A stretch of DNA of 64,000 bases, from assembly GCA_022885665.1 (NCBI GenBank), contig JAGQDJ010000067.1, positions 124,001 through 188,000 on the forward strand, read 5' to 3'. The position numbers and the translations under genes were made by a program. Source of the DNA: Triops longicaudatus. Its lineage: Eukaryota; Arthropoda; Branchiopoda; Notostraca; Triopsidae. The notes under the pieces are model-generated. The model worked only from the letters and a program-made list of their open reading frames with translations, had not been told where the DNA came from and made no database searches. This document shows positions 11,946 to 24,100 of the stretch, in pieces (within the stretch, counting starts at the first letter, position 1; the number at the start of each line of letters is the position of its first letter).

Positions 11946-14105
11946 ATGTTTCCCATGTGTTTGGTAGCTGCTGTACCCTTTGGTACACCAGAGAGTGTGA
12001 TTAGTGCCGACAATAACATTGCACTCACAACCAACTTGTCGGATGAGTATGTGCAAATGTTGGAAACCTTGGTCACGGGCTTAAGTTTACAAGTGGTCCA
12101 ACAAACCCAACCTGACTTGGTAGCCCCCCATGTCCACAATCAGAATATGCCAAACGTGGGAACTCAGGTGCGTCACGTGGCGCAAACTTCGGAAACCTAC
12201 AACACAGGTAAGACTGCGCATTAGCCCATTACAGGAAGCGTTACAGGACTCAAACTAGTGCTTTCATCTATTATAACTCACTTACAATCACTTACTTACG
12301 AAATAATAAAACTAACCAGCGCAGTTGAACTGCTAGCCAAGTTAGTTTAATTTACACGAAAGGCGAACTGTTCTCTTCTGGTGCGATTTTTTTTTTCAAA
12401 TATCATATGCACGTTTATCGCTCTTCTGACAGCTCAAGCTAACGCCTTTAGGTTCTTTTAAGTAGACCCCATCCTTTGTACAGTCTCAGAAAATGTAGTC
12501 TACGAATTCGTACAGGCAACCAAGGCTAGACGTTAGCTGACTAGCTTTTGTGTTTTAGCTTCTTCAGTTCATTTTCATGTATAACTTCGCACAAGTCCGT
12601 ACACCGAGCCCGTCCTGCAAGCTGCAACCTGCCGGGCGAAGGGAGTCTTTTCTTGCCTGACGCCTTTACAATGCTTATTTGAGAACAGACTTGGCTCTGT
12701 AGTCGCACGGAGCGCAAGGTTAGCTTTAGAGTTCGTCGTAGTAATAGTAGGTTAGACAGACTTGACCCACATCGACCAAAACCTCAGGTAGATAACGCTA
12801 TTCTTTCCTTCGTTACGTAACAACGGCTTGCCCTCTACAGAAAACTTTTCCTCTTTTGTTGTTAAATAAAGTGATCACAAGTTAAGCAAAGTGTAAGGCA
12901 AGGGTTTCTAACAAGCTCTTTGTAACATCTCTTTTTCCCTTAGGGGTCTTTGCTTAGTGAAATGGAAATTAGCAGCGTTGTTGTAATTTATATGTGAACT
13001 TCAGGTAGCCCCAACTCATTTCGTAAAATTTTCTAGTAGGTGAACCCACGGAGACACAGAGCCTCAACTTGCCCGATCTCGTGAATCCACCACCTAGAAC
13101 TTCCTTTAAAAAGCCAAGCATTTCCCCAGCGCCCGCCAATTCGCACCCAAGCCAAGAGTTGCGTGTGCGACGCGGCTACACCCCTTTACGCTGCCGTCTG
13201 GACTCGCTCAACAGTGCCGGCTCCTCAGCCCCGGAGTCCGCGACCTCTACTCCCTTTAGTACCATGGAAAGTTTGATGACCCCGACGCCCCACTCTTTTA
13301 ATCCGGCGTCCCCCAGTCTCTCACCCAGCTCGGCTCTGTACCACCATTATGCGGTACCTCACATCTTCAATTGGAGCTTGACCACCCCTCCTCAATCGCC
13401 TGATATGATTTCCTCGAGCTCACCAGTATTTGCCCTTGATTTCCCTCTCGAACCGGAAGATATGGCTCAATATCAGCAAAGAGAAGAATCGAGCAGCACA
13501 TGGCGGGAAGTGGGTCGCGATTTAAGACTTATTGCGGATAACTTTGCCTCTGGCAACCAACAGGTAAAAAAAAAAAAAAATCAAGAAATGCAAAAAATAG
13601 AGAAAAGAAAATCAAGGGTCACCTTATGACTAAACTGGCCTTTCGCTTTCTGTAGTCAACGCTTTTTGACTTGCTTGGTTTCTGGTGACTTTTAAAGCAT
13701 AAGGGGGAAAAGGTTTCAGAGAATAGTGTGGAACAAATTTTCGGGGTGGAAGAAAAGCGAGAGGGTCTATCCTACTGTGTGAGTCATCAAAGGGAACCAA
13801 CCTGTAAACCGTTAGGAAACGTCCGACATAGTGAATCACAGGTGCCCTACACCTTGTGATGTCACCTCTAAACATTTCCCCTTCCTTTTCTTTTCCCGCC
13901 ATTTTACAAGGCTTATAACGATATCACACTAACCTCAACTTTCTGTTCCATTTTCTGTTTCGTGTAGAATGGGATACGCGGTGCCAACAATGCTGGAATG
14001 GCTTCAATCCTGCTGCGAAACTGTGATGCCAAATTTCCTACTGTTTGTTCGGCGTTGGTAGCTTATGTTTTGTGGAGATTGCTCAAACGATTTGTGGCAC
14101 CTTGA
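11946..14105 (+). CDS. BH3-only protein, Bim/Bmf-like, three coding exons
   Basis: Coding exons 11946-12207, 13037-13563 and 13968-14105 join in phases 1 and 0 into 308 codons. An in-frame stop at 11940 fixes ATG 11946 as the start. Residues 1-88 are low in recognisable features; 89-240 are Ser/Pro/Thr-rich with many SP/TP sites. Residues 246-257 read VGRDLRLIADNF, a full BH3 consensus (four hydrophobic positions, the key Leu, small residue plus Asp), as in Bim. After the intron, the last 23 residues contain ALVAYVLWRLLKRF, a hydrophobic/basic tail like the membrane-targeting end of Bim. No BH1 NWGR-type motif exists, so it is BH3-only rather than multidomain. Family knowledge predicts binding to the groove of Bcl-2-like proteins at mitochondria to trigger or sensitise apoptosis. 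Function is inferred; the exon structure is read directly. Alternative: a Ser/Pro-rich protein with a coincidental BH3 match. Confidence 0.75.
13034..13039 (+). promoter_or_regulatory. tandem TAGTAG (NAGNAG) splice acceptor
   Basis: Exon 2 of the BH3 gene can begin at 13037 or 13040, because the acceptor reads TTCTAGTAG. Both choices keep the frame; the proximal one adds a single Val before Gly-Glu-Pro. The predicted products are 308 and 307 residues long. Confidence 0.6.
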
Positions 14106-15191
14106 AGAGGTGTTTCTTGCTCTATTTTTTTGGAACTGGCCATCCATTTCGCCCGAAAACATCATCTTATGCAAAAATTAGACCCCGACGTCTTCACTGC
14201 CCGTTCCAGGAAAATGTCTTTCAAATCCATTGTCTGGGGAGTTTATTACACCTTAAGGAATGAAACCCTGTAGAGATGCATTTTGTTAGGCTCCAAAAGT
14301 TGCAATGTTGGAGCGGAAACGTGTTGTAAAAGTGCACTTGTTTTCTGATGTCAAAGAAAGCGATTGCCAACCTTATATTTTCTTGTACAGGCGTAGAATT
14401 AGCCAAAAATAATATTGATAATAATCAAGATGATTATTCAAAACTCAGGATTTTCACCTTGTCTTCTGCGTTCATTAATTTTGTTTAAGAAGTTAAAGGC
14501 TTCATAAGCCCTTGTGTGTTTTCCTTTGTTATTTTTGTTTGCATAAAAATGCTCATCAAAGCAATTTGAGTGATTTCGCCCTAAACAAGCTGTGTATATA
14601 TACCTTAGTCTTTAGTTGCGAAGGATCTCCCCGATTTATTCAGTGAAATTGTTCATTTTGTGTCAATTTTCTTTCATTATAATTTGGTCTCAGCCTTATT
14701 GAAGATTCTTATGTCAGCTTTCAAGATCTCGTTTATCAGCTAATACAAACAACATTCGTTTGTTAGGTTCATAATTGTTCAACTTCTGTTTATTACCAAA
14801 AAAGTAATTACCGTGCGTAAGAACTGTCTGATCGAGAAACATTTTTGTACTATGAACTATTTTTTACACCCATACCTTTTCTCGTTTTTCCTTCTTTCTT
14901 TCTAGTCCCGTTTATTATGTAGCATTCTTTTCTTTGTATGATCCTGGTAAATCAATAGGCTGTGGACATCTTGATTAATTTGTTTCGTTTGTGACTGCCT
15001 ATCCCTTTTTATACGTTCCATGTTGGCTTTTGTCTAATTTGTTTAATTTGACTTGTCATTGTACGTTTTTTGTGATTTCGCTCCTTCGTATGACTGAGAA
15101 ATCATACGGCCAAAAAAGGTTGGCGGATCTCGCCTATACCCGGCAGTCTTTCATCACAAGTGTATATAATTAATATGGAATGCATAATAAA
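14106..15191 (+). other. probable 3' UTR of the BH3 gene, ending at an AATAAA
   Basis: About 1.1 kb of T-rich DNA without coding signal follows the stop codon and ends with AATAAA at 15186-15191 (another at about 15251). Two exact Pumilio-type words TGTATATA lie at 14593-14600 and 15161-15168. This suggests post-transcriptional control, as expected for a potent death gene, but the transcript end is inferred. Confidence 0.5.
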
Positions 15192-18100
15192 CAATATAAA
15201 TAATGAAGAATGCTGTAATACTGTACATTTGAAACGAACTCTTATACAAAATAAAAACTTGCGAAAAAGAAGACTGCAATCAGTTTATGTTAAAACTCTA
15301 GTGGCATACATCGATACATGCCAACAACGAAGTCAAAGTATAAGCTCAGGAACCTTTAGCGATCGGGTTCGAAGCTTGAGTTGTTTCGATGCTTGAAATA
15401 TAAATGAGTACAGTTAAAGTTAATCAATTATTCATACTTCGACACAAGGAATGCAAGACCTTGGGTGAAGAATTAGTTTCAGGGCAGACATCGAGAGAAA
15501 TAAAACATAGATGTGCTCGATAGGACTTATTGAGCAAAACTTAAGTCAACTTGATTATGAGTTAAACAAAACTGATATCCCAGTCAAACAAGCGTTCTCA
15601 CAACTGAGCCAAACGAGGAAAAGAAAATCCCAATCAAATAAATAGCCTATAGCAATTCAAAACAAACAATTTGACTTTATTCAAGGAAAGGTACGCAACA
15701 ATATGTTAAACTAATGCTAAAATCCAGTATAGTACTAAATTAAAATAATCTCAATTCAAATAGACGCTTTCTAGCATAGATTGACATCCTCGATTAAAAC
15801 CACCTCAATTGGCTAAAGACAGACTGACACTAAAATCACGAAGTAATTTGAATTAAGGCTACAGGTTTATACTTAAATTGGTTATAGGGTAATTACATTT
15901 TAAACGGTCCAGATTATTAAAAAAAATTCTCAAAATTTTCCCGGGATTTTTTTAACAGTAAAGTTGTGTATCAGAATATCACCCGGTTAGGTATATTGTT
16001 CGGTTAGGCTCTACGTTTAAACCTGCTATACAAGTCATACATTTATAAAAATCACATAAACTTCATTTTTTTGCGATTTTCGAGTTTTCTCACGTAGCTT
16101 ATTAAAAGCGAATGCATGTCAATTTTAAGTTTTTTTGTGGACTGTTTCACACAAGAGAATTTTTTTTTCTCATCGGAAGCCATCTGGATTTTTTATTGTT
16201 ACGTTCTTGATCCGTTTGCCCTTGAAGTGTTTTGTCTTAACCGCTAATGACGTTTCCAGAAATGCCAGCTTTAAAGCCATGTCGCCAAAAGTTTGATTAC
16301 TAATTGTCATCAATGGTGATGTTAAGGGCACAAGTTTACGAGTTCTAGAAGTTAGAGTTAAAAAGCAAGTCATACGTTAAGTACTGAAACAAAATCGACA
16401 CAGTTGTGCAGAAACAATGAAACTCACTTTGACGTAATAGATTCTGATACCCGAAAACAGTCTATATGCTCCCGCTGAACAATCAGCGTAGGGAAACGGT
16501 CACATTTAATTGCCTGAAACATAAGCTGATACAAAACTTGTGTTCGGGTTGTGTGGCTAGCAACAACTTAGACGCCTGAATCCTCCTAACAAAGATATGA
16601 AGCCTTCGAAGATGCTTTGGAAGGTTTGGATATCGAACTGTTCACTCTTTACAGCAATTCCTTAAGTCAACCCTTGTTTTTCAAAACATGTATCGTTAAA
16701 AATGTAAAACTGAACACCCAAATTTTCTAGTCTTTTTTTTAAAAAAAAAAAATTAAAAGTGAACTTAAAAAAGAAGAAGGATAAGCAATATGTTCCTTTT
16801 TATGTATTTATTCTAAAATTTTATAAGTGTCTCTTACAAAGCGCAAGAAAATCATGTACAACGATTATTTTAAAATTAGATAAAGTATTACATGTTGGAA
16901 GATAACTCATGATGGATGATACCTCGAATATAGTTTAGCCTTGCTTATTGACAGTGGAGACGTTGATGAAATCCGTAGCGTAAAGAGTTTAGAAACACAT
17001 GTTTATCACCCATCAGTGTGATTAATTCAAAGGAAATAATAAGTAAAAGGGAAAAGTAAACATTTTTATGTAATCAGGATCCATAGGTTGGTGGACTAAG
17101 ACGGGTAAACTGACGAAGTTGAAGATCTGATTCTCATTTGCATATTATCAGACACTAGTTCCGCACGTATCACCTGAACAGTCATTGTGCAAGTATGTAT
17201 CCCTTTTTGTACCGGTGTCCCAGATAAGATGCTGCGCGTTAGAGTGGAACCCATTAAAGTTTCAAACCTCTAAAACTCTTGGTCACACATATATACACAC
17301 GGTACATTACCAGCAACCCTCTTTTAAAAAGGGACGGTGAGAAAAATAGTAGGGTCTTCTCTGTACTTAGCACTTTTGTCCTGCACATAATCATACATAC
17401 ACACAGATTACTATTCATGTTTCAGGATTGCGGCGCCGCCATGCGGGATACCGCGCCTTTTTTTCACCCCTTTACGACCTTTATTCATTAGAATAGCGCA
17501 TCAAAGTCTTATTTTAACCACCCCTCTGATACTACTTAGGTTTTGATGCATGGTCTTTGGACACCGCAATTCAATGACTGTGTTTTTTGTGTATCTTTAC
17601 GTTGCTTAAGTTTGATAGACTTTTTATTTCTCTTTACTTCACTGGAAGCAACAAAGAAAAAAAAGTTTATCTGAAGTTCTCCTCTATAAGAAAGTTTCAC
17701 GATCTCCTTCAATACAAATGACCGTAACGCGCTAACGTTGAGAAGCTTTTAAAAAGGGGTTCGAAAATGGACCTACTAAAAACACTTTCCCTACTCAACG
17801 GCCCTTGGTCAGCCGCATACAAGTGTAAATCAAGTATTGCATCCAAAAAGCGGGCATAGTCCGATTATTACCCATTACGATTACTTCCCCTCCTTTTTCG
17901 GACGGGCAGCCCGAGACCTTTATCACGGCAATAGACACTAAATTAGATCGTTTAAATGCAGCTCAGGATTTTCATGTCACACGACCACGGACACCTCTTT
18001 TTGTGTACAGATTTACACAAAAACACTTCTTTCACTGAAAGCGTTATGGGCGGTACTTATGAATAACTGCTAAATAAGTAGCATTTGCACTCATTCCTAT

Positions 18101-21100
18101 TCCACGCGTAATACGCGCTCCGGATAAACAGATTTCCTTTCGAACAACACTCGTAGGGTTTGCGCCTATTGTTGATGTAGTCTTTGTTGTGGCTTTCGTT
18201 AAGGTTTTACGTTAGAAGATTAGTTACGTAACACTGACATTGATAATCAGCTGACTAAATACAAGTTAGCTTATTTATTTATTAAATTCAAAGGATTTAG
18301 ATAAATTTCACCACGTTCTAGTTTTCCACATTCAGAGAATAGCCGAATTGGTTAGGAATTGCACTTGGCGTGATTTTACTAGTTTTGAAAAGGTAAGGCG
18401 AAACTGAAGAGCAAACGTATCACAATTCGCGTTATCTCTCACAGTTGACATGCTGCTCTTTAGCACGATTCTGGAGAAGGAGTTGTGAATTGCTTCAAAA
18501 GCGACTGAAACGAACTTTCAAACATGTGTCAAATACCATATATAATTTTTTGGGGGAGGTTCGATGATTACAATCTGGTTAGATGATTAGAAAAATTCGG
18601 ATCTGATAGTATTTTTTCTCACAAATAAATTGTTACGGGTTTAAATATTGCGATTGGAGATTTTACTCAATGAAATTTGTGGTAAAATACCGAACATGTT
18701 TTCCAAAATCTCCTGAACATGACAATGTGTCATTCCCTTGTAGCACTGCCGTTAAAAACTTTACCTCAGCATGAGATATTATGCATTGATATTGCTGTTA
18801 AAATTCGTAAAATGAACTACCCTCACGAAAAAAGGCAAGGGTGCGGACAATTGGTTAAACTTCATGCTGCACTGACTACTGATGCAATATTCGCTCGTTC
18901 TTGCTTCTCCCACATATTTTGAAAAATAAGCAGAAATGCATTAAAATGCATTGTCATATTTCTTTTTTATGTTTCAATATATTTTTGAAAAAAATATACT
19001 TCCATGTGTCAGGCTTTAATCATATAGTCCTAACAATTCGCTATTATTATTACAATCATCATCAAAATCACTGGTCCTGCTGATTGATAAAAGCGTAGAA
19101 AGAAACGGTAACATTTTTCGTCACCAGGCAGTGCTGTTTTGATTTATCACCAAAGCAGCGGCTGAATAATGTCTTGTTTGTAAGAATTTACTGACTTGTT
19201 TTGCTAAAAGCTTTAAGGACACATACGATAAACTTTATTTAAGAGTGTATTAGTGTGGACTTGCGACGAAGTATTAAGCAGTTCATGAGTAATCAGCAGA
19301 GGTATTTTAACACGGGGTTTTCCCTTAGATACAGCGGAGATACGGCCGCTACACCGACGAACTTTTACATTCACCAGGATATGGACGAATGCAAGGTTGT
19401 TATCACAATTTACAAACTTTATTTTAATGTTCTTGTCCTTTACAGAAGAAACATCAAGTACCTTTGTCATGAAAACTATATCCATTCTGTTATCATTGGT
19501 TAAATCTACCACTTTCTAATAGCGCCGTGGTTGTTCTTCGCTAGTGCTCAGTGTAGACTACGTAGAGATAGTTTTCGGAGAACGCGGCATTTACGGAGGC
19601 CAGAATAACGCAATTACGGTTTGACACCAGACAAACAGGTTTCATTCCACTCAAATTGCGGCTAAGATGAGCGCCATCACCGAAAAGCCATCTTATGGAC
19701 TTGGCTATGGCTTCGCAATGGCTCCCGAGGGAAACTATAAGGCGCAATCTCCCTAGAATCTCATACAGATCTGGCCCATTGAAGAAATGAGGCTACTAGA
19801 CAAAGACCAGAGTTCCGCACGATTTTTTCTCTCCCAGTAAAATAAAAATAAAAAAAACGCGTTCCTTCCCTCAAATGGGGGTAATTAAATATGAAGTACC
19901 ATTCGGGGTGTTAAGGCAAGTAAGGCAAGTGAGGGGCTCGTATGCAATAAATCTGCCATTGGGAAATTGGGGACTTTTAGAGAGCAAGAACTTCTTTTCC
20001 ATATCCGAGTCAGTTTGGCGGGAAATATGGGATATTCGAGGTGTGAGTTGCAGCAGGTCTTAATGATGATCGTTTCTGCGCAGCCAAGAAGGTTCTGTTG
20101 TATGGGGGGCCGTAGATAATGGCAGGGTCTGCTCACTCGTTGATTTATTGCGCCACATATGCAGTAAATTACTCGCGAAGAGCCAAACGGGGGCTTATAA
20201 CACCCCAAAATCGGCTCTTCCGCATGCTGTTGCCCTTTTTGCCACAAAATAGGCCCAAAAATGGTGCTTACTACACTCAAATAGGCAGGAATAATAAACT
20301 GAGTCCACATAAAAAAGGGAACAATAACAATACTCTTAACAGTATTGCTGAAAAGAGGGAGAGATCAAAGAAGGCAAAAAAACGGGAGCTAAAGCAGTTC
20401 AAACGGTTATGGTAAAATAATGAGCATTTTTGTAACCGCGACGGTGACAAATGGAGAGCCATTAAACTCCTTTTCAAATGTCTTCACGCGGCGACCAGGT
20501 GAGAAATCGCCGTAGCCACTGCTATGCACTATTTGGTATTCAAACGCTTGGTGACTTAATCGCGCGTAACAGGATCTCGGACCGGCTTGTCATTCCCGTT
20601 TATTGCGTAGGCTAATGCCATAAATAAAAACCTAGACAAAATTGCCATTGCTTCGCGAAATAATTATAAGTGCGAAGAAATTATTAGTCCAAAGCAGCTG
20701 CTGAATAGGTTTCAAAATTAAAATAAATGTCTCAATTCCGTGTAAGAGAGCTGTTGTTGGGGGAGGATCGAAAGCATGTCATTGTAGTTGCTGTCAGAAT
20801 TAGCATGGCATAGTTGGCCCCCAACAAGTCGCTTTAAGCTCACACGCGGCTTACAACTTCTGGTCTTCGGTGACCCTATTGTTATACTTTGACAGTTTTC
20901 CCTTTTCTCCTTACGACTGCGACAACATCAGCTCACGAATGACCGGTATTTGTCGGGGATCTCTGGCTGGACACGAGTTGCAACACGTGCCAAAGACGCG
21001 TACACGTCCTTCAATCTTGCCAACGCTGAGGAAGAATACATTTCATTCGGACAAACAACGTCAACAAGCTCCTTCCGATACGGATCTTCAGTAAAGAGAA

Positions 21101-24100
21101 ACAAAAGGCTGATCCAGTAACTAAGGTACTGTGCAGTCCTAAAGCAACTTACCCTGGTCTTGTTCGATTCTTTGCCTTTAGCGCCCCTTCCCCTCACTGA
21201 CCTAGACCGGAAGCTGATTATCTATTCAATCTGATAATACAATCCATCCGAATTACTAAGAACCTGCTCACACAAAACGATCCCTAGGAGCTAAGCGTCC
21301 TAAAATGTTCTCAATCTAGTTCATTTCATGTAATTTCACGGATATTATTAAAAACCGTTAAGTAGTCGTTGGAATGGATTTAACGGAGTTCAACACGTAC
21401 GATACGATACCTTAGCCAAGTAGAACAGAAACGTGCCCAAAAATTGCTCTACCTCACTATACTGTAACGGACCTCTCATCCGTTTTTTTTTTACATGCTC
21501 TTTTAAAATATTCCCCTTGCGAATCCCACTTTTCTTCCGTAATCCCGTTTCTAGCTATTGCATTATCGAATAAATATATGGTGAACTGTTGATTAGAAAT
21601 TCCAAAGTCTATCCAAGATTCTATAATCTGCTAAATTCAGATTTCTTTTGGCAGAAATACTAGTTACGAAACTAAGTGAATACAAAGTATACTTTTAAAA
21701 TGTAATTACGCACAATATTCATATATACTTGTCAAATTCTTACAAACTTGAAATTTAATTTCATGCTGTTTTCGAAATATCCGGCATCTGTGCTCAGTAG
21801 GCATTAAACGGTTCACTCCATACAGGTCGGATTAGAAAGTTCTTCATGCGATAGCTCAGTGTTTCATTTTCTTCAGTTAGGAGATGTTGGAGAGGTCATT
21901 CACCTTATTTTGACCAAATTAGAGCCTTTTCAAACGTGACGAATTACACGTTGCTGTCGATTAATACACACAAGTTAAGGCCGACCTTAATTTTTTAAGA
22001 TTTACTTATACATTAAACCAAACTTGATTAAACAAACAATGACGTGCTCAGTAAATGTTGCTGAGTTCGTGCATATAAGTGACACCTCGCTATAAGGTAC
22101 ACCGGTTATAATGAACAATAAGCAATTGTATACAAGGTCCAGAGGTCCCCAAAGAAACGAAGGGTCTTTATCAATCTTCCTATAATGGAAAATTTTCCCG
22201 TCCACCGCCGACACGTTATAGAGTGACTTTACTGCACTACTTTGCGTCTTTTTAGCTACCATTTTACTATTAAACAGTTTTCCACAGCCGTGCATTCAAA
22301 ATTAAATACTCTGAAATCAATGACTTTTGTTGTCCGTTTCAATCACACATGTTAAATAAAGAGACACTTCTCGTACACGTTTGATTTAATAGTTACGAGC
22401 ATGACCCGCGTCCCAGAAGGTACTTGGCTTGACTTTTATAGCTGACCCTTTTGTGGGAACAAAGTGCAAGGGATGATGTTTCCAGCCCCTCACAATTGTA
22501 GCTCATGTCGCTGTGACAACTTTTGGCATAAACGTAGCCCACTTTCTAATGGGCTCATTAACACGAACACACCCGCACTTTTAGGCTTTCGATTCCATCT
22601 GTGCTCTTCTGTTGCTCAACGGAGCGTACCCCTAACTCGCGTCATCTTCCTTTTGGACTGCAAAACTTTTCATTCAATTAATGATCACGCTGTACAACCC
22701 CACTCTTGGCCCCGACGTCACAAGAGAGGGAGCAAGAGGAACGGGAACGGACATTACGTGGACAATGCAAAATAAATCAAAGCACGATGCTGCGTCCTTT
22801 GGCTCGAAGATCTGCTGTGCTTTTCAGCCAAGGAGGAAAGACTAAGAGCTTGGGCTTTTTCTTACATGGGAGATAAAATCAGAGTCTAAAAGCTAAAGTG
22901 GGGATGTACACCACAGACGAGGTCTGTAATGTTAATGTTAATGGGTTGGTCATTTGTGTGCGTTAGCTGCCCGCCACCCATCAAGGTATAGATGAGTTCT
23001 AGGCCAAACTGCTGATGCCGCGCGCTTCTAATTTTGTGCGTTCCTCTGTCGAGTCTTGGAAACGCTCCGTGTCTCCTATTATTGCTATCACTATAACTAG
23101 AGAGCTCTCGCTTGCTCTGCTCTGTAACTAGCACGTAATTTCCTGCCCATCAAGCGCAACACCCGCTGAATCGTTCCTTGGATTTCAAAGCGTTTTACTA
23201 CATATATTCTGCAAACTGTACAAGCTTCTTTGTCTAACGGACAACAGCACTTAGCTACCATTAATGTTACTAGACATACAGCTTAAACAGCACACATACA
23301 GGGACCAACTTTTTTTTGCATTTTTTTTTTAATTGCTTCAGCTTTGTTCTATTGTTGACTTCTGGTTACCCATTGTAACGCATTCTTTGGCAACTATAAC
23401 ACTTAGGGCACAAAAAATTTTCGAATGGCACACTGGAGGGTAACAAGGAGAGGGGAACAAATGAAAACCCTCCACAGCAACCAGTTTTTGTTTTTCAGGG
23501 TGATGAAGAGCGGCAGCGGGGACATGGGACGGCTTGGGCACAGAGCAGTTTGGACAGAAACTGTAAAACAAGAAAAAAAAAAGATATCGAAAATCCTAGA
23601 AAGTATATCGACATATGTGTAAATTACATAGACCTAAACATTAAAACCTTAACCACCGGTTATTTAAAATTGCCATTGAAAGCGTAAAAGCTAAAACAAC
23701 AATAACAAAAAAGTTAATTCAAATACATACAACATTCAATTCATATATAGCATGACTTGAAGAAAAAGTTGTTCAAATCAGAGAAGTAAGCAATGTTTTG
23801 ACACAAATGGAGTATACAGTTCTACGACAATTACGTGTGTAAATTAAATATGTATAAGTGAATAAATTGTTTATGATTCAGTATAAGACCTTGCACAATT
23901 AAATTTAATTCATTCAGCAATGTAATAATCAAACAGCTCGTTGATTTCAATCTGTTTGGAGTTCATTGTAAAAGAGCATTACGAGCAAGTACTCTATCTT
24001 TACGATTCTAAATTAACAGATTTTGCAATGGTAAATGAATAATTGGTTTAAGTTCTTTCAAATAAAAAGGTCATATCCTGGTCAATAAAACAAGGTGATG

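Noticed and set aside
15361..15400. GGGTTCGAAGC resembling a tRNA B box
   Set aside because: No A box at a fitting distance and no cloverleaf can be drawn.
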